From Deltaproteobacteria bacterium (lineage in GTDB: Bacteria > Desulfobacterota > Binatia > UBA9968 > JAJDTQ01): a DNA stretch of 51,251 bases. The notes under the pieces are model-generated. The model did no database searches. It saw only the letters and a program-made list of their open reading frames with translations, and had not been told where the DNA came from. The translations under genes were made by a program, and so were the position numbers. The stretch spans positions 1-51,251 of the forward strand of contig JAPPNF010000077.1 of the NCBI GenBank assembly GCA_028818755.1. The letters are read 5' to 3'. Every line of letters starts with the position of its first letter. Position 1 is the first letter of the stretch. Shown one piece after another: positions 17,508-26,158 of the stretch.

Positions 17508-18707
17508 CTACCACGCGCCTTCGAGCACCGCCAGGACTTCTTCGGGATCCGTGACGGGTCTCGGGTTATAGATGATGTTCGGCGAAACGATGACCTTCTT
17601 CGCGATGTCCGGAAGGTCGTCGCGGGGAACGCCCACGTCCCGCAGCCGGCTCGGCAGCTCCAGGTCGCCGATCAGGCCGGCCACGGCCGCCCGCGCGCTT
17701 TCGGCAAGCTCGTCGTCGGTGGCGCCCTCTCCGCCCAGCGCCCGCCCCAGAGCGGCCTGCGCGGAGAGGCTTACGGAACGGTTGAACTCCATCACGTGGG
17801 GCAACATGACGCAGGAGGTATGGCCGTGGGCGACACCGTAGGCGCCGAGCTGCCAGCCGATGACCTGGGACAGCCCCTTGTGGACGCCGCGTCCGTGGAA
17901 GCCCACGCCAACGAGCGCCACGTGGCATTGGGTGAAGGCTTCCAGGTCCTCGGGGTTGTCCTTGCAGCGCGGCAGGTGGCGGTAGAGCAGCTCGCCGGCC
18001 TTGAGGCACATGTTGTCCACCACCGGATTGCGGTCCACCGTGTAGAGCTTCTCCACCACGTGCTCCATGGCCTTGAGGCCGGTGGCGCACCACAGGCCGG
18101 CCGGGGTGGACGAGGCGATGGCGGCGTCGAGGATCACCGCCTTGGGCACCAGGTCCGGGTGCCGCACGTGGTCCTTGAACTTGCGCTCCGGGCGGTTGAT
18201 GGTCACCGACCAGGTAGCTTCCGAGGCCGACAGGGTGGTAGGCATCGCCACCTGCGGTATCGGCGGTCGGGGCAGCGAAGCCAGCCGCTGGTTGTCCGGG
18301 GAGGCCACATACCCGTCCAGTTCCTCTACCGATTCAAGGCCCTGGGCGAGGATGAACGCCACCGCCTTGCCCCAGTCCGCCACGCTGCCGCCGCCCACGG
18401 TGACGATGACGTCGGGCTCGACCTCCCGCGCCTGCCGGGCCGTGTCGAAGCACAGCCAGTCGGGGGTGAACTCCGCGCTGTCGCTGCGGACCGCCGCCAC
18501 CATGCCGCCCAGCCCGTCGACGATCCTGTCCACCCACGGCGTGCGCTTCTTGAGCGAACCGCTGGTCAGAAGCAGCGCCCGGCCGCAACCCATCTCTTCC
18601 AGCAGCCCCTTCAGGCGCTCATGCGATCCAGGCCCCCAGATCACGTGGTCCGGCACCGCGGCGCGGTCGCGCCATTCGCCCTGGAGATCGTTGGCCGTCG
18701 TGGTCAT
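17508..18707 (-). CDS. Iron-containing alcohol dehydrogenase family, maleylacetate-reductase-like
   Basis: A 399-residue group III dehydrogenase. The nucleotide-binding loop GGGSVADWGKAVAF and the helical C-terminal domain are present. The metal-ligand Asp of true iron ADHs (GMDALTH) is replaced: the segment reads GLKAMEHVVEKLYT, close to the SALNAMAHAVE of maleylacetate reductases, which work without metal. The second-half blocks VHKGLSQVIG and VAHGHTSCVMLPHVMEFN also fit that subgroup. It would reduce a ring-fission product such as maleylacetate with NAD(P)H. Start at the ATG at 18707, preceded by GAGGACCATCC. The context (bicupin dioxygenase opposite, hyuAB downstream) supports a role late in aromatic-ring catabolism. 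Confidence 0.85.
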   Translation of the reverse strand: MTTTANDLQGEWRDRAAVPDHVIWGPGSHERLKGLLEEMGCGRALLLTSGSLKKRTPWVDRIVDGLGGMVAAVRSDSAEFTPDWLCFDTARQAREVEPDVIVTVGGGSVADWGKAVAFILAQGLESVEELDGYVASPDNQRLASLPRPPIPQVAMPTTLSASEATWSVTINRPERKFKDHVRHPDLVPKAVILDAAIASSTPAGLWCATGLKAMEHVVEKLYTVDRNPVVDNMCLKAGELLYRHLPRCKDNPEDLEAFTQCHVALVGVGFHGRGVHKGLSQVIGWQLGAYGVAHGHTSCVMLPHVMEFNRSVSLSAQAALGRALGGEGATDDELAESARAAVAGLIGDLELPSRLRDVGVPRDDLPDIAKKVIVSPNIIYNPRPVTDPEEVLAVLEGAW

Positions 18708-18797
18708 GGATGGTCCTCCTCGGTTCCGGGATGGTTGCACGCCCGATCGAGCCAGTCAAATCGGGAAGGCCGTTCGGCACGGGCATGCCCCGGATCC

Positions 18798-18853
18798 CGC
18801 GTCAGGCCCGGGATGACGTTGGGTCCGCCCTCCGTCATCCCGGGCCTGACACG
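18798..18853. repeat. Inverted repeat between divergent genes
   Basis: GTCAGGCCCGGGATGAC (18801-18817) is followed 16 bp later by its exact reverse complement (18834-18850). With a few mismatches the pairing extends to about 27 bp per arm. It lies in the gap between the divergent dehydrogenase and amidohydrolase genes and looks like a dispersed palindromic repeat rather than a terminator, as no T-run follows. Confidence 0.7.
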
Positions 18854-18937
18854 GGCTCCCGGCGGGGGCGACACGACGTCGTCAGACTTGCCAGTACCGG
18901 AAGACTGTGAGAGAAGTGGGAACCGGAGGGAACGATC

Positions 18938-20068
18938 ATGAGCGACCGAATCATCTCTGCAGACGGACACATGGACCTCTTCTACCTCGACGAGGATACG
19001 TTCCGGTCCCGCGCGCCGGCGAAGCTGAAGGACCGCGTGCCCAACGTGCACACCGTCGACGGCAAACCCACGTGGGTTGGGGACGGCGCCATGATGGGAG
19101 GACACCGGGCCTGGATGGGGCGGCAGCCCATGACCAACCACCGGGGCCGCAGGATGCGCGAGGCCGGGTGGGAACCCACCCATCCCTCGGATCCGAAGCT
19201 CAGGGCCAGGGACCTGGACATCGACAGCATCGCCGCCGAGGTCATCTACGGCATCCGCTTCGTCGAGGACAGCATCAAGGACCCGGACGTTATCACCGCG
19301 ACCTACCGGGCCTACAACGACTTCATCGCCGAGTTCTGCGAGCACGATCCCAACCGCTTCATCGGCATCGCCGACATCCCCGCCCATTCCGCCGACGCCG
19401 CGGCCGCGGAGATCCGCCGCATCGGCAGGAACGGGCTCGGGCTCAAGGGCGCGCTGTTCGACTTCTTCAACGGCCCCGCGCCCATCTGGCACGAGATGTG
19501 GGAACCCATGTGGGACGCCGCCGAGGAGGAGGAAGTGGCGCTGTCCTTCCACATCGGCGCGGGCCACGGCACCACCACGGTCGGCCCCCGGAGCGCGGAG
19601 GAAAAGCTCAGGGGGGATATCCCGAAGGTTTCCCGGGAAGCCCATGTAGCGGTGGTGGCGATGCAGGCCGACGAGTGCTTGGTGTCCATCCTCCTGTGCG
19701 GCACCCTCGAGCGCCATCCCGCCCTCAAGGTGGTCATGGCCGAAAGCCACATCGGCTGGATCCCCTACGTGCTGGAGCGGCTGGACACCAAGTTCCGGGA
19801 AGGCGAGTACGAGGGCATGATCAGCACGCCGCCCAGCGCGCTCTTCCGCCGCCAGATGTGGGCCACCTTCCAGGACGACAAGGTCGGCGCGCACCTGGCC
19901 GAGGAGTACGCCCCGGAGAACTTCTGCTGGGCTTCCGACTATCCGCACCGCGACGGGGTGTGGCCGGACTCCCAGGAGTTCATCGCGCAGACCATGAGCG
20001 GGTTGAGCGAGAAAATGCGCAAGCGGCTCACCGCGGACAACGTGGCGCGGCTGTACGATATCCAGTAG
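18938..20068 (+). CDS. Amidohydrolase_2 (ACMSD-type) family protein
   Basis: A 376-residue TIM-barrel metal hydrolase/decarboxylase. The N-terminal metal site is ISADGHMD, in which the His-x-His of the family is reduced to a single His (GHMD). Further conserved pieces are LSFHIGAGHG in mid-barrel and ESHIGWIPYVLERLD plus WASDYPHRDG at the end, the last giving the catalytic Asp. Such enzymes remove CO2 from, or hydrolyse, ring-derived acids. It begins behind CCGGAGGGAACGATC, divergent from the dehydrogenase operon, and ends 8 bp from the converging GNAT gene. It may share the catabolic role of the upstream cluster; the substrate is unknown. Confidence 0.87.
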   Translation: MSDRIISADGHMDLFYLDEDTFRSRAPAKLKDRVPNVHTVDGKPTWVGDGAMMGGHRAWMGRQPMTNHRGRRMREAGWEPTHPSDPKLRARDLDIDSIAAEVIYGIRFVEDSIKDPDVITATYRAYNDFIAEFCEHDPNRFIGIADIPAHSADAAAAEIRRIGRNGLGLKGALFDFFNGPAPIWHEMWEPMWDAAEEEEVALSFHIGAGHGTTTVGPRSAEEKLRGDIPKVSREAHVAVVAMQADECLVSILLCGTLERHPALKVVMAESHIGWIPYVLERLDTKFREGEYEGMISTPPSALFRRQMWATFQDDKVGAHLAEEYAPENFCWASDYPHRDGVWPDSQEFIAQTMSGLSEKMRKRLTADNVARLYDIQ

Positions 20069-20076
20069 GGCGCCAG

Positions 20077-20703
20077 CTACAGGATCTGGATCTTGGCGCG
20101 GTTGTAGGCGGCCACGGAAACCGTTGACGCGCGGCTGTGCGGGTAGTCGGCCGCATCCAGGCTCCATACCATAGTGTCCCGCACCAGCCCCTCCACGTCG
20201 GTCTTGTTGCCGTAAAGCGTCGAACGGTGGACGTAGCCGAGTTTTTCAGCCACCCGGGCGCTTGCCTCGTTGCGCGGGTCGCAACGTATCTCCACCCGCT
20301 CCACCCGGTTGATCTCGAACGCCACCCGCGTGAGCGCCGCCGTGGACTCGGTGGCCAACCCCTTGTTGGCGTACGGTTCGGCGATCCAGTAGCCGATCTC
20401 CCGCGCGTCCTTGTTCTCGCGCGTGTGCAGGCCGGTGCCGCCGATGATGCGGACGCCGTCGGCGCCGAAGATGCCGTAAACGAAATCCCGCCGCGAGAGG
20501 AAGTCGTCCCGGAACCGCCTCAACCGCTCCGTCTTCGTCTCCAGGGATTCCGGCTCCTGGCGCGCCCAGTCCATCCACGGGCGCAGATAGTCCAGGTTAT
20601 CGTTGATCGTCCGCTGCAGCAGGTTGGCATCGGTCGGATGCCAGCAGCGGAGGATCAGGCGCGGCGTGTGAATGCTGTAAGCCAGTCCCGAGGGGCGAGC
20701 CAT
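20077..20703 (-). CDS. GNAT-family N-acetyltransferase (RimJ/RimL-like)
   Basis: A 208-residue acetyltransferase. It opens with IHTPRLILRCWHPTDA, the RimJ/RimL-type start, and has the acetyl-CoA binding segment IGYWIAEPYANKGLATEST, followed by RVEIRCDPRNEASARVAEKLGY, the conserved C-terminal region. The acceptor may be a ribosomal-protein or other N-terminus, or a small amine; not decidable. The C-terminal 25 residues extend past the usual end. It lies 55 bp downstream of the TctC-type gene on the same strand. Confidence 0.88.
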   Translation of the reverse strand: MARPSGLAYSIHTPRLILRCWHPTDANLLQRTINDNLDYLRPWMDWARQEPESLETKTERLRRFRDDFLSRRDFVYGIFGADGVRIIGGTGLHTRENKDAREIGYWIAEPYANKGLATESTAALTRVAFEINRVERVEIRCDPRNEASARVAEKLGYVHRSTLYGNKTDVEGLVRDTMVWSLDAADYPHSRASTVSVAAYNRAKIQIL

Positions 20704-20758
20704 TTACACGGTGTCCTGCATCGAGGCCCGCCCCTCGTTGGCGGAAACGTGGTGCCCG

Positions 20759-21793
20759 CTACTTCTTGGGCGCAAAGGTCTTCTTGATGGTCGCCATCAG
20801 CTCCGCCGGCAGCTTGGCGATGTTGCCCACGAGCCGTTCCACTTCCTCGCCGGAGACGGGGGTGATGTCGAACTTGCCCTTGGCCTCGGCCAGAAGCTTG
20901 GGATCCTTCATCGCGGCGTCGAAGGCGCGGCGCAGGATCATCACCCGGTCCTTGGGCGTCCCCGGAGGCAGCGAGTACGGCCGGTTGAGGGAGCCGCCGA
21001 TGTCGTGGACCACTGTCTTCATCACCACGCGTCCCTCCTCGCTCTTCATCTGGTCGATGCCCCGGGGCACCGTCTTGAGAGCGTAGTGGGGCTTGTCGAC
21101 GAACTGCAGCAGCACGCGCACGTCACCGCTCTTCAGCGCCGCGGCCCAGGGGTTCTTGAGTCCTTCCCAGCTCGCGCACACGCCGCCAACCTCGCCCCTC
21201 TCGGCCGCCAGCCGCACCGGCGCCGTACCGCCGTAGCCCTCGATGAGCTTGAGGGAAAGGTCGGAGTGCTTGTCCAGGATCACCGGGATGTCCGACATGG
21301 TGGAGCCGGGCCGCTGGCCGCCGAACTTCAGCGGGTTCTTGGCCGCGCGCCAGCTCGCCAAGTCGACGACGCCGCTGGACTTGTGGGCCATGCATACGTT
21401 GTGGATCCGCACCGGCGCGCCCACCCACTCGAAGTTGGCCGCGTCGAACTTCACCCCCTTGTCCCCCAGGTACTGCTGCAGGACCAGGCCGCCGATCCAC
21501 ATGCCCATGGTCAGCCCGTCGGGCTTGACCTTGTTGTACATCTGGTTGGCGGTGATACGGCCGCCGGCGCCGGGGCGGTTCTGGACGATCATCGACGGGG
21601 TGCCCGGAATGTGCCTGGGCATGTGGCGGGCCACCATCCGCGAGTAGGCATCGAACCCGCCGCCCGGGGAAGCCGCGACCATGATGTGCATGGTCTTGCC
21701 GGCGTAGAAGTTCTCGGCGGCATGAGCCGCTAAAGCGGCCATGGCAAGGGCCGCGAACAGAGCTAATGACGAAAGCGCGAGTTTCCGAATCAT
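20759..21793 (-). CDS. TctC/Bug-type tripartite tricarboxylate receptor, second copy
   Basis: A 344-residue periplasmic binding protein. The signal peptide (MIRKLALSSLALFAALAM...) ends near AHAAEN. The ligand loops MVAASPGGGFDAYSRM and IPGTPSMIVQNRPGAGG mark the family. The start at 21793 follows GGAGGAGATC, ideal spacing. It resembles the other copy at 8688-9722 in length and motifs but differs in many residues, so it likely binds another carboxylate. No TctA/TctB genes are adjacent. It stands between a VOC protein gene and a GNAT gene on the minus strand. Confidence 0.92.
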   Translation of the reverse strand: MIRKLALSSLALFAALAMAALAAHAAENFYAGKTMHIMVAASPGGGFDAYSRMVARHMPRHIPGTPSMIVQNRPGAGGRITANQMYNKVKPDGLTMGMWIGGLVLQQYLGDKGVKFDAANFEWVGAPVRIHNVCMAHKSSGVVDLASWRAAKNPLKFGGQRPGSTMSDIPVILDKHSDLSLKLIEGYGGTAPVRLAAERGEVGGVCASWEGLKNPWAAALKSGDVRVLLQFVDKPHYALKTVPRGIDQMKSEEGRVVMKTVVHDIGGSLNRPYSLPPGTPKDRVMILRRAFDAAMKDPKLLAEAKGKFDITPVSGEEVERLVGNIAKLPAELMATIKKTFAPKK

Positions 21794-21929
21794 GATCTCC
21801 TCCAGTGTCGTCCCGTCAACGGGAGTTTGGAAACAACAGGTCGAGGTCGTTTCCCTTATACCACAGGCACCCCGTAGCGGCTCAAACGGTAAATGAACCC
21901 TCCCGCCGAGCCGAACCGCGGGACGACGC

Positions 21930-22337
21930 TCATCCCTCTTTCCGCCGCGGCGGCGCGTAGAGCTGGAGCAGGTTGCCGTCGGGGTCGAAGAAGTAAAAGC
22001 CGCGGCCAGAGCGGCGTTCGACCACCGGCACCTCGTGTATGCGGACGCCCGCCTCGCGCATGCGTTCCTCGGCAGTCTCGAAGTCGTCGCTGTCGACGTA
22101 GAAGGCCTGGTGGGTGACGCCGTCTTCGGCCAGGGCGTCGCGGTCGATGGGGTTGGGGCGCTGGAACAGCACCACGATGCTCTTGCCGGAGCGCATGTCG
22201 GCACGGCCGAGGCCCCGGAGGTCGTCGCGGGCGACGTTGGCCACCTCCATGCCCAGGACGTCGCGGTAGAAAGCCACCGCCCGGTCGATGTCGTTTACCG
22301 GGATGCCGCTGTGATAGAGTCCCTTGGTCTTGATCAT
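21930..22337 (-). CDS. VOC-family (glyoxalase/bleomycin-resistance fold) protein
   Basis: A single-domain vicinal-oxygen-chelate protein of 135 residues. It begins KGLYHSGIPVNDIDRAVAFYRDVLGME, the standard first beta-alpha module with a candidate metal His. It ends with FYFFDPDGNLLQLYAPP, where the conserved Glu of the second metal site (usually N-x-I/L-E) is Gln. Members include glyoxalase I, extradiol dioxygenases and fosfomycin-resistance proteins; which applies here is unclear, and the altered ligand leaves catalysis uncertain. The start follows GGAGGTCTGAA. It is first in a minus-strand group with the TctC gene and diverges from the amidase. Confidence 0.88.
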   Translation of the reverse strand: MIKTKGLYHSGIPVNDIDRAVAFYRDVLGMEVANVARDDLRGLGRADMRSGKSIVVLFQRPNPIDRDALAEDGVTHQAFYVDSDDFETAEERMREAGVRIHEVPVVERRSGRGFYFFDPDGNLLQLYAPPRRKEG

Positions 22338-22454
22338 TTCAGACCTCCCAGCCCTCGGGGCCTTGTCTCATTCTTAATCGAATCTCGCACGGAAACGTGT
22401 TATGGCAAAGTTTCCATCATCGCCAACAAAAACACCAGCCAGAGGACAACGTCG

Positions 22455-23738
22455 ATGAACGATTTGTGCCGACTCTCCGCCAGTGAAGCCGTGGGACTCA
22501 TCCAACAGGGCAAGGTCACCTCCGAGGAGCTGGTCCGGGCGTGCCTGGAGCGGATCGAGGAACGGGAGCAGGAGGTGGAAGCCTGGGTCCACCTGGATGC
22601 CGAGTATTCGCTGGCCCAGGCGCGGGAACGCGACCGTGCATCGAGCCGCGGCCCCGTCCACGGCCTGCCGTTCGCGGTCAAGGATATCATGGACACCGCC
22701 GACATGCCCACGGGCTACGGCTCGCCCATCTGGGAGGGCTTCCGGCCCCGGGCGGACGCCGCGTGCGTGGCGCTGACGCGGGCGGCGGGCGGCGTGCTGC
22801 TGGGCAAGACCGTCACGGCGGAGTTCGCGAGCCGCCACCCCGGCAAGACCCGTAACCCGCATGATCCGACGCACACGCCCGGCGGCTCCTCCAGCGGCTC
22901 GGCTGCGGCGGTGGGGGACTTCATGATTTTCATGGCCTTCGGCACCCAGACGCTGGGGTCGGTGATCCGGCCGGCGTCCTTCTGCGGCTGCGTGGCGTAC
23001 AAGCCCACCTACGGCGAGATCAGCGCGGAGGGGGTCAAGGAGAACACCGGCTCCTTCGACACGGTGGGTCTGTTCGGGCGGGCGGTGGAGGACCTGCCGC
23101 TCTTCCGGGCGGCGGTCACCGGGGAACCGGTCCGGCCCCTGGAACCAGTTTCCGTCAAGGGGCTTCGGGTAGGGCTGTGCCGCACACCGCTGTGGGACCG
23201 GGCCCAGGACTACACCAAGGCCTTCGTCGAAGGCGCGGCGTCGCAACTCGCCAAGGCCGGGGCGGCGGTGTCGGATCTCGACCTGGGCGGGCCGTTCGCC
23301 GACTTCGAGGCCATGGGGCGGCGTCTCAGCGACTACGAGATCGCGCGCGCGCTGGCATGGGAGCGCACCCACCACTTCGACCTGTTGAGTGAATACCAGC
23401 AGGGCAAGATGAGGGACTGGCCCGTCGTTTCCTACGATGAATACCGGGAAAGCGAGCGGGTCATGACGGCATGCCGGGCGTACCTGGACGACGCGTCCGG
23501 AGAACTCGACGTGCTGCTCACCCCGAGCGCCACCGGCGAGGCGCCCGAGGGGCTGGACAGCACCGGCGACACCGCCTTCAACATCCTCGCTACCTGGACC
23601 CACGTGCCGTGCGTGACGCTGCCCGTCTTTGAGGGGCCCTCGGGCCTACCCGTCGGGTTGCAACTCGTGGGGCAACGCTGTCATGATCACCGGCTGTTCG
23701 AGATAAGTCAGGCCGTGCACTCTGCGTTGTCGAGCTAA
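22455..23738 (+). CDS. Amidase signature family protein
   Basis: A 427-residue amidase. The Ser-cisSer-Lys triad is visible: Lys76 in FAVKDIMD, Ser145 in the GGSSSGSAAAV loop and nucleophile Ser169 in GTQTLGSVIRPAS. The usual Gly before the last Gly-Ser is Leu, but the surrounding residues match malonamidase-like members. It hydrolyses a carboxamide to an acid and ammonia in the cytoplasm; the exact amide is unknown. The ATG at 22455 is chosen because the family N-terminus (SASEAVGLIQQGKVTSEELV) starts there; no strong ribosome binding site is visible. The gene 29 bp downstream encodes an amino-acid symporter, which fits import and breakdown of an amide or amino acid. Confidence 0.9.
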   Translation: MNDLCRLSASEAVGLIQQGKVTSEELVRACLERIEEREQEVEAWVHLDAEYSLAQARERDRASSRGPVHGLPFAVKDIMDTADMPTGYGSPIWEGFRPRADAACVALTRAAGGVLLGKTVTAEFASRHPGKTRNPHDPTHTPGGSSSGSAAAVGDFMIFMAFGTQTLGSVIRPASFCGCVAYKPTYGEISAEGVKENTGSFDTVGLFGRAVEDLPLFRAAVTGEPVRPLEPVSVKGLRVGLCRTPLWDRAQDYTKAFVEGAASQLAKAGAAVSDLDLGGPFADFEAMGRRLSDYEIARALAWERTHHFDLLSEYQQGKMRDWPVVSYDEYRESERVMTACRAYLDDASGELDVLLTPSATGEAPEGLDSTGDTAFNILATWTHVPCVTLPVFEGPSGLPVGLQLVGQRCHDHRLFEISQAVHSALSS

Positions 23739-23767
23739 CGGCCCCCAACCGCGCCCGGGAGGATGCC

Positions 23768-25141
23768 ATGGACCGCTTGAACGCAATCATCGACTCGGTC
23801 AACGCTTTCGCCTGGGGACCGCCCATGCTGGGCATTCTGGGGGTGACCGGCCTGCTGCTGACGCTTGGGCTGGTCTTCATGCCGTGGCGCAAGGTGGGTT
23901 ACGGCTTCCGGCTGCTGTTCGACAAGAGCGGAGCCGCAGGCGAAGGCGAGGTCAAGCCCTTCAACGCGCTCATGACCGCGCTGTCGGCCACGGTGGGCAC
24001 CGGCAACATCGCCGGCGTCGCCACGGCCATCGCGCTGGGCGGCCCGGGGGCGATCTTTTATATGTGGCTCATCGCGCTGTTCGGCATGGCCACCAAGTAC
24101 GCCGAGGCGGTGTGCGCGGTCACCTACCGGGAGGTGGACCGGAACGGCCATCACGTCGGCGGCCCCATGTACTATCTGCGCAACGGCGTGGGCGAGTTCG
24201 CGCCGGAACTGGGCAAGTGGCTCGGGCTGGCGTTCGCTGTGTTCGGCGCGGTGGCGGCCTTCGGCATCGGCAACGCGGTGCAGGTGAACTCCATGGCGAC
24301 GGCCCTGGTAGACAGCTTCGGCGTCCCCACCTGGGTCACCGGTGTAGTCGTCGCGGCACTGGTCGCAGTGGTGGTCATCGGCGGCATCCAGCGCATCGGC
24401 GAGGTGGCGGGCAAGCTGGTGCCGGCCATGATCGTGCTCTATATCGGCGCTGCCCTGCTGATCATCATCATCAACATCACCTCGGTGCCGGCAGCCATCG
24501 CGCTGATCTTCACCCACGCCTTTACGCCGGCCGCGGCGGCCGGAGGCTTCGCGGGCGCGGCGGTGGCCGCGGCCGTCCGCTTCGGCGTGGCGCGCGGGGT
24601 GTTTTCCAACGAGTCCGGTTTGGGCTCGGCGGCCATCGCCCACGCGGCGGCGCAGACCAACAGCCCGGTGCGGCAGGGCGTCATCGCCATGCTGGGGACG
24701 TTCATCGATACCATCGTCGTCTGCACCATGACGGCGCTGGTAATCCTGACCTCGGGGGCGTGGACGCTGACGGGCGCGGACGGCGGGGGCCTCACCGGCG
24801 TGGTGCTCACCTCCGCGGGCTTCGAGAGCACGGTGACGGGCGGGCGCTACATCGTCACCGTGGCGCTGGCGGTCTTCGCCTTTACGACCATCCTCGGCTG
24901 GTCCTATTACGGCGAGCGCTGCTGGCAGTTCCTGTTCAGCGAGAACAGCCTGATGATCTACCGCGGTCTCTGGGTGCTGGCGGCCCTGACCTTCGCCAAC
25001 GTAAAGGTGGCCTTTGTCTGGAACCTGTCGGACACCCTCAACGGGCTGATGGCGGTGCCCAACCTCATCGGCCTGCTCCTGCTGGCGCCGATGGTGTTCA
25101 AGGTGACGCGGGAGTATTTCGACAAGGCAGAGAACCGGTAG
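23768..25141 (+). CDS. Sodium:alanine symporter (AGCS) family transporter
   Basis: A 457-residue inner-membrane protein with about 11 hydrophobic helices. Diagnostic AGCS blocks are ATVGTGNIAGVATAIALGGPGAIFYMW near the N-terminus, GGPMYYLRNG, and GVARGVFSNESGLGSAAIAHAAAQT in the second half, which carry the Na+ and amino-acid sites. It would take up alanine, glycine or a similar small amino acid with sodium. The start at 23768 follows GGGAGGATGCC. It lies 29 bp after the amidase gene, so the two are probably cotranscribed. Confidence 0.94.
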   Translation: MDRLNAIIDSVNAFAWGPPMLGILGVTGLLLTLGLVFMPWRKVGYGFRLLFDKSGAAGEGEVKPFNALMTALSATVGTGNIAGVATAIALGGPGAIFYMWLIALFGMATKYAEAVCAVTYREVDRNGHHVGGPMYYLRNGVGEFAPELGKWLGLAFAVFGAVAAFGIGNAVQVNSMATALVDSFGVPTWVTGVVVAALVAVVVIGGIQRIGEVAGKLVPAMIVLYIGAALLIIIINITSVPAAIALIFTHAFTPAAAAGGFAGAAVAAAVRFGVARGVFSNESGLGSAAIAHAAAQTNSPVRQGVIAMLGTFIDTIVVCTMTALVILTSGAWTLTGADGGGLTGVVLTSAGFESTVTGGRYIVTVALAVFAFTTILGWSYYGERCWQFLFSENSLMIYRGLWVLAALTFANVKVAFVWNLSDTLNGLMAVPNLIGLLLLAPMVFKVTREYFDKAENR

Positions 25142-25225
25142 CGTCATCGCGAGGCAATTCGAGCGGTGGTCTCCGTGCTGCGCGGGTAGCGGGCTTCTTC
25201 AATCGTATACGGGGCTTGACGCGCA

Positions 25226-26086
25226 TTGTTACGCCCATCGATATGGGGTCGACTCGTCCTCTACTCCATCCCGGCTGTTCTGCTGATGAGCTTTACCGGC
25301 TTCATCGAGAACTTCTTCCTCTACCATCCGCTCCGGAAGATCGAGGCCACCCCCGCCGATCACGGCGTACCCTTCGAGGACGTGCGCTTCCAGGCCAGGG
25401 ACGGCGTCCGCCTGCACGGCTGGTACGTGGAACCCCCCGGTCCGGACCGCCCCGTGCTGCTCTGGGCGCACGGCAACGCGGGCAACCTCTCCCACCGGGC
25501 TCACAACATCGCCATGATCCACACGGAACTGCGAGCGGGAGTCTTCCTGTTCGACTACAGGGGCTTCGGACGGAGCGAGGGAAAGCCCGGGGAGCCGGGC
25601 CTGTATGAGGATGCCCGGGGCGCGTACGCGTGGCTGCGCCGGCGCATGCCGCCGGAGCGGATCTTTCTCTTCGGACGCTCTCTCGGCGCGTCCGTCGTGG
25701 TTCGCATCGTCGCCGAGGGCGCCGCGGCCCGCGGTCTGATACTCGAATCACCCTTCGAGAGCCTAGTGGCCATGGGGAGGACGGTATTCCCCTTCCTTCC
25801 CGTGAGTTGGCTGGTGTCCCAGGAGTTCGACAACCTCAAGTACCTTCCCCAGGTAAGGATCCCCGTGTTGATTCTTCATGGGGACGCTGACGAGATCGTC
25901 CCCCTCGCCCAGGGGCGGCGGCTCTTCGAGCTGGCCAACCCGCCCAAGCGCTTCCACGTCATTGCCGGATCGGGGCACAACGATACCTATCTCGCGGGCG
26001 GAGGACGGTACTGGGACGCCTGGCGCTCGTTCATGGCGAACCCAGAGCATGAAACTCCGGAATCGGAAGGCCGGGTAGCGGACTAG
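25226..26086 (+). CDS. Alpha/beta hydrolase, Bem46/ABHD13-like
   Basis: A 286-residue hydrolase with an N-terminal hydrophobic helix (about residues 8-28), so probably membrane-anchored. The catalytic set is complete: nucleophile in GRSLGAS, acid in HGDADEIVP and His in GSGHNDT; the oxyanion region is WAHGNAGNLSHRAHN. These match the Bem46/ABHD13 esterase-peptidase group. The start is taken at the TTG at 25226 because the next ATG falls inside the hydrophobic helix; a GGGG stretch precedes it. Substrate unknown. It is followed within a few bases by the palindromic repeat at 26089. Confidence 0.85.
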   Translation: MLRPSIWGRLVLYSIPAVLLMSFTGFIENFFLYHPLRKIEATPADHGVPFEDVRFQARDGVRLHGWYVEPPGPDRPVLLWAHGNAGNLSHRAHNIAMIHTELRAGVFLFDYRGFGRSEGKPGEPGLYEDARGAYAWLRRRMPPERIFLFGRSLGASVVVRIVAEGAAARGLILESPFESLVAMGRTVFPFLPVSWLVSQEFDNLKYLPQVRIPVLILHGDADEIVPLAQGRRLFELANPPKRFHVIAGSGHNDTYLAGGGRYWDAWRSFMANPEHETPESEGRVAD

Positions 26087-26088
26087 AA

Positions 26089-26130
26089 CCCTCACCCGGC
26101 CTTCGGCCACCCTCTCCCAGAGGGAGAGGG
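26089..26130 (+). repeat. CCCTCACCC...GGGAGAGGG palindromic repeat, copy 1
   Basis: The 3' part, CCCTCTCCCAGAGGGAGAGGG, is a strong hairpin; the 5' part adds a small GGCCTTCGGCC stem. The same repeat recurs at 28349-28381 and 49333-49367. It lies in the gap after the alpha/beta hydrolase and before the converging barrel gene, where it could also terminate transcription. Confidence 0.75.
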
Positions 26131-26158
26131 GGTTGTATTTGATTGCTCGGACAGACTC

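Noticed and set aside
25213..25226. TTGACG upstream of the alpha/beta hydrolase as a promoter
   Set aside because: No -10 box at proper spacing, and the TTG start codon itself would fall inside the promoter.
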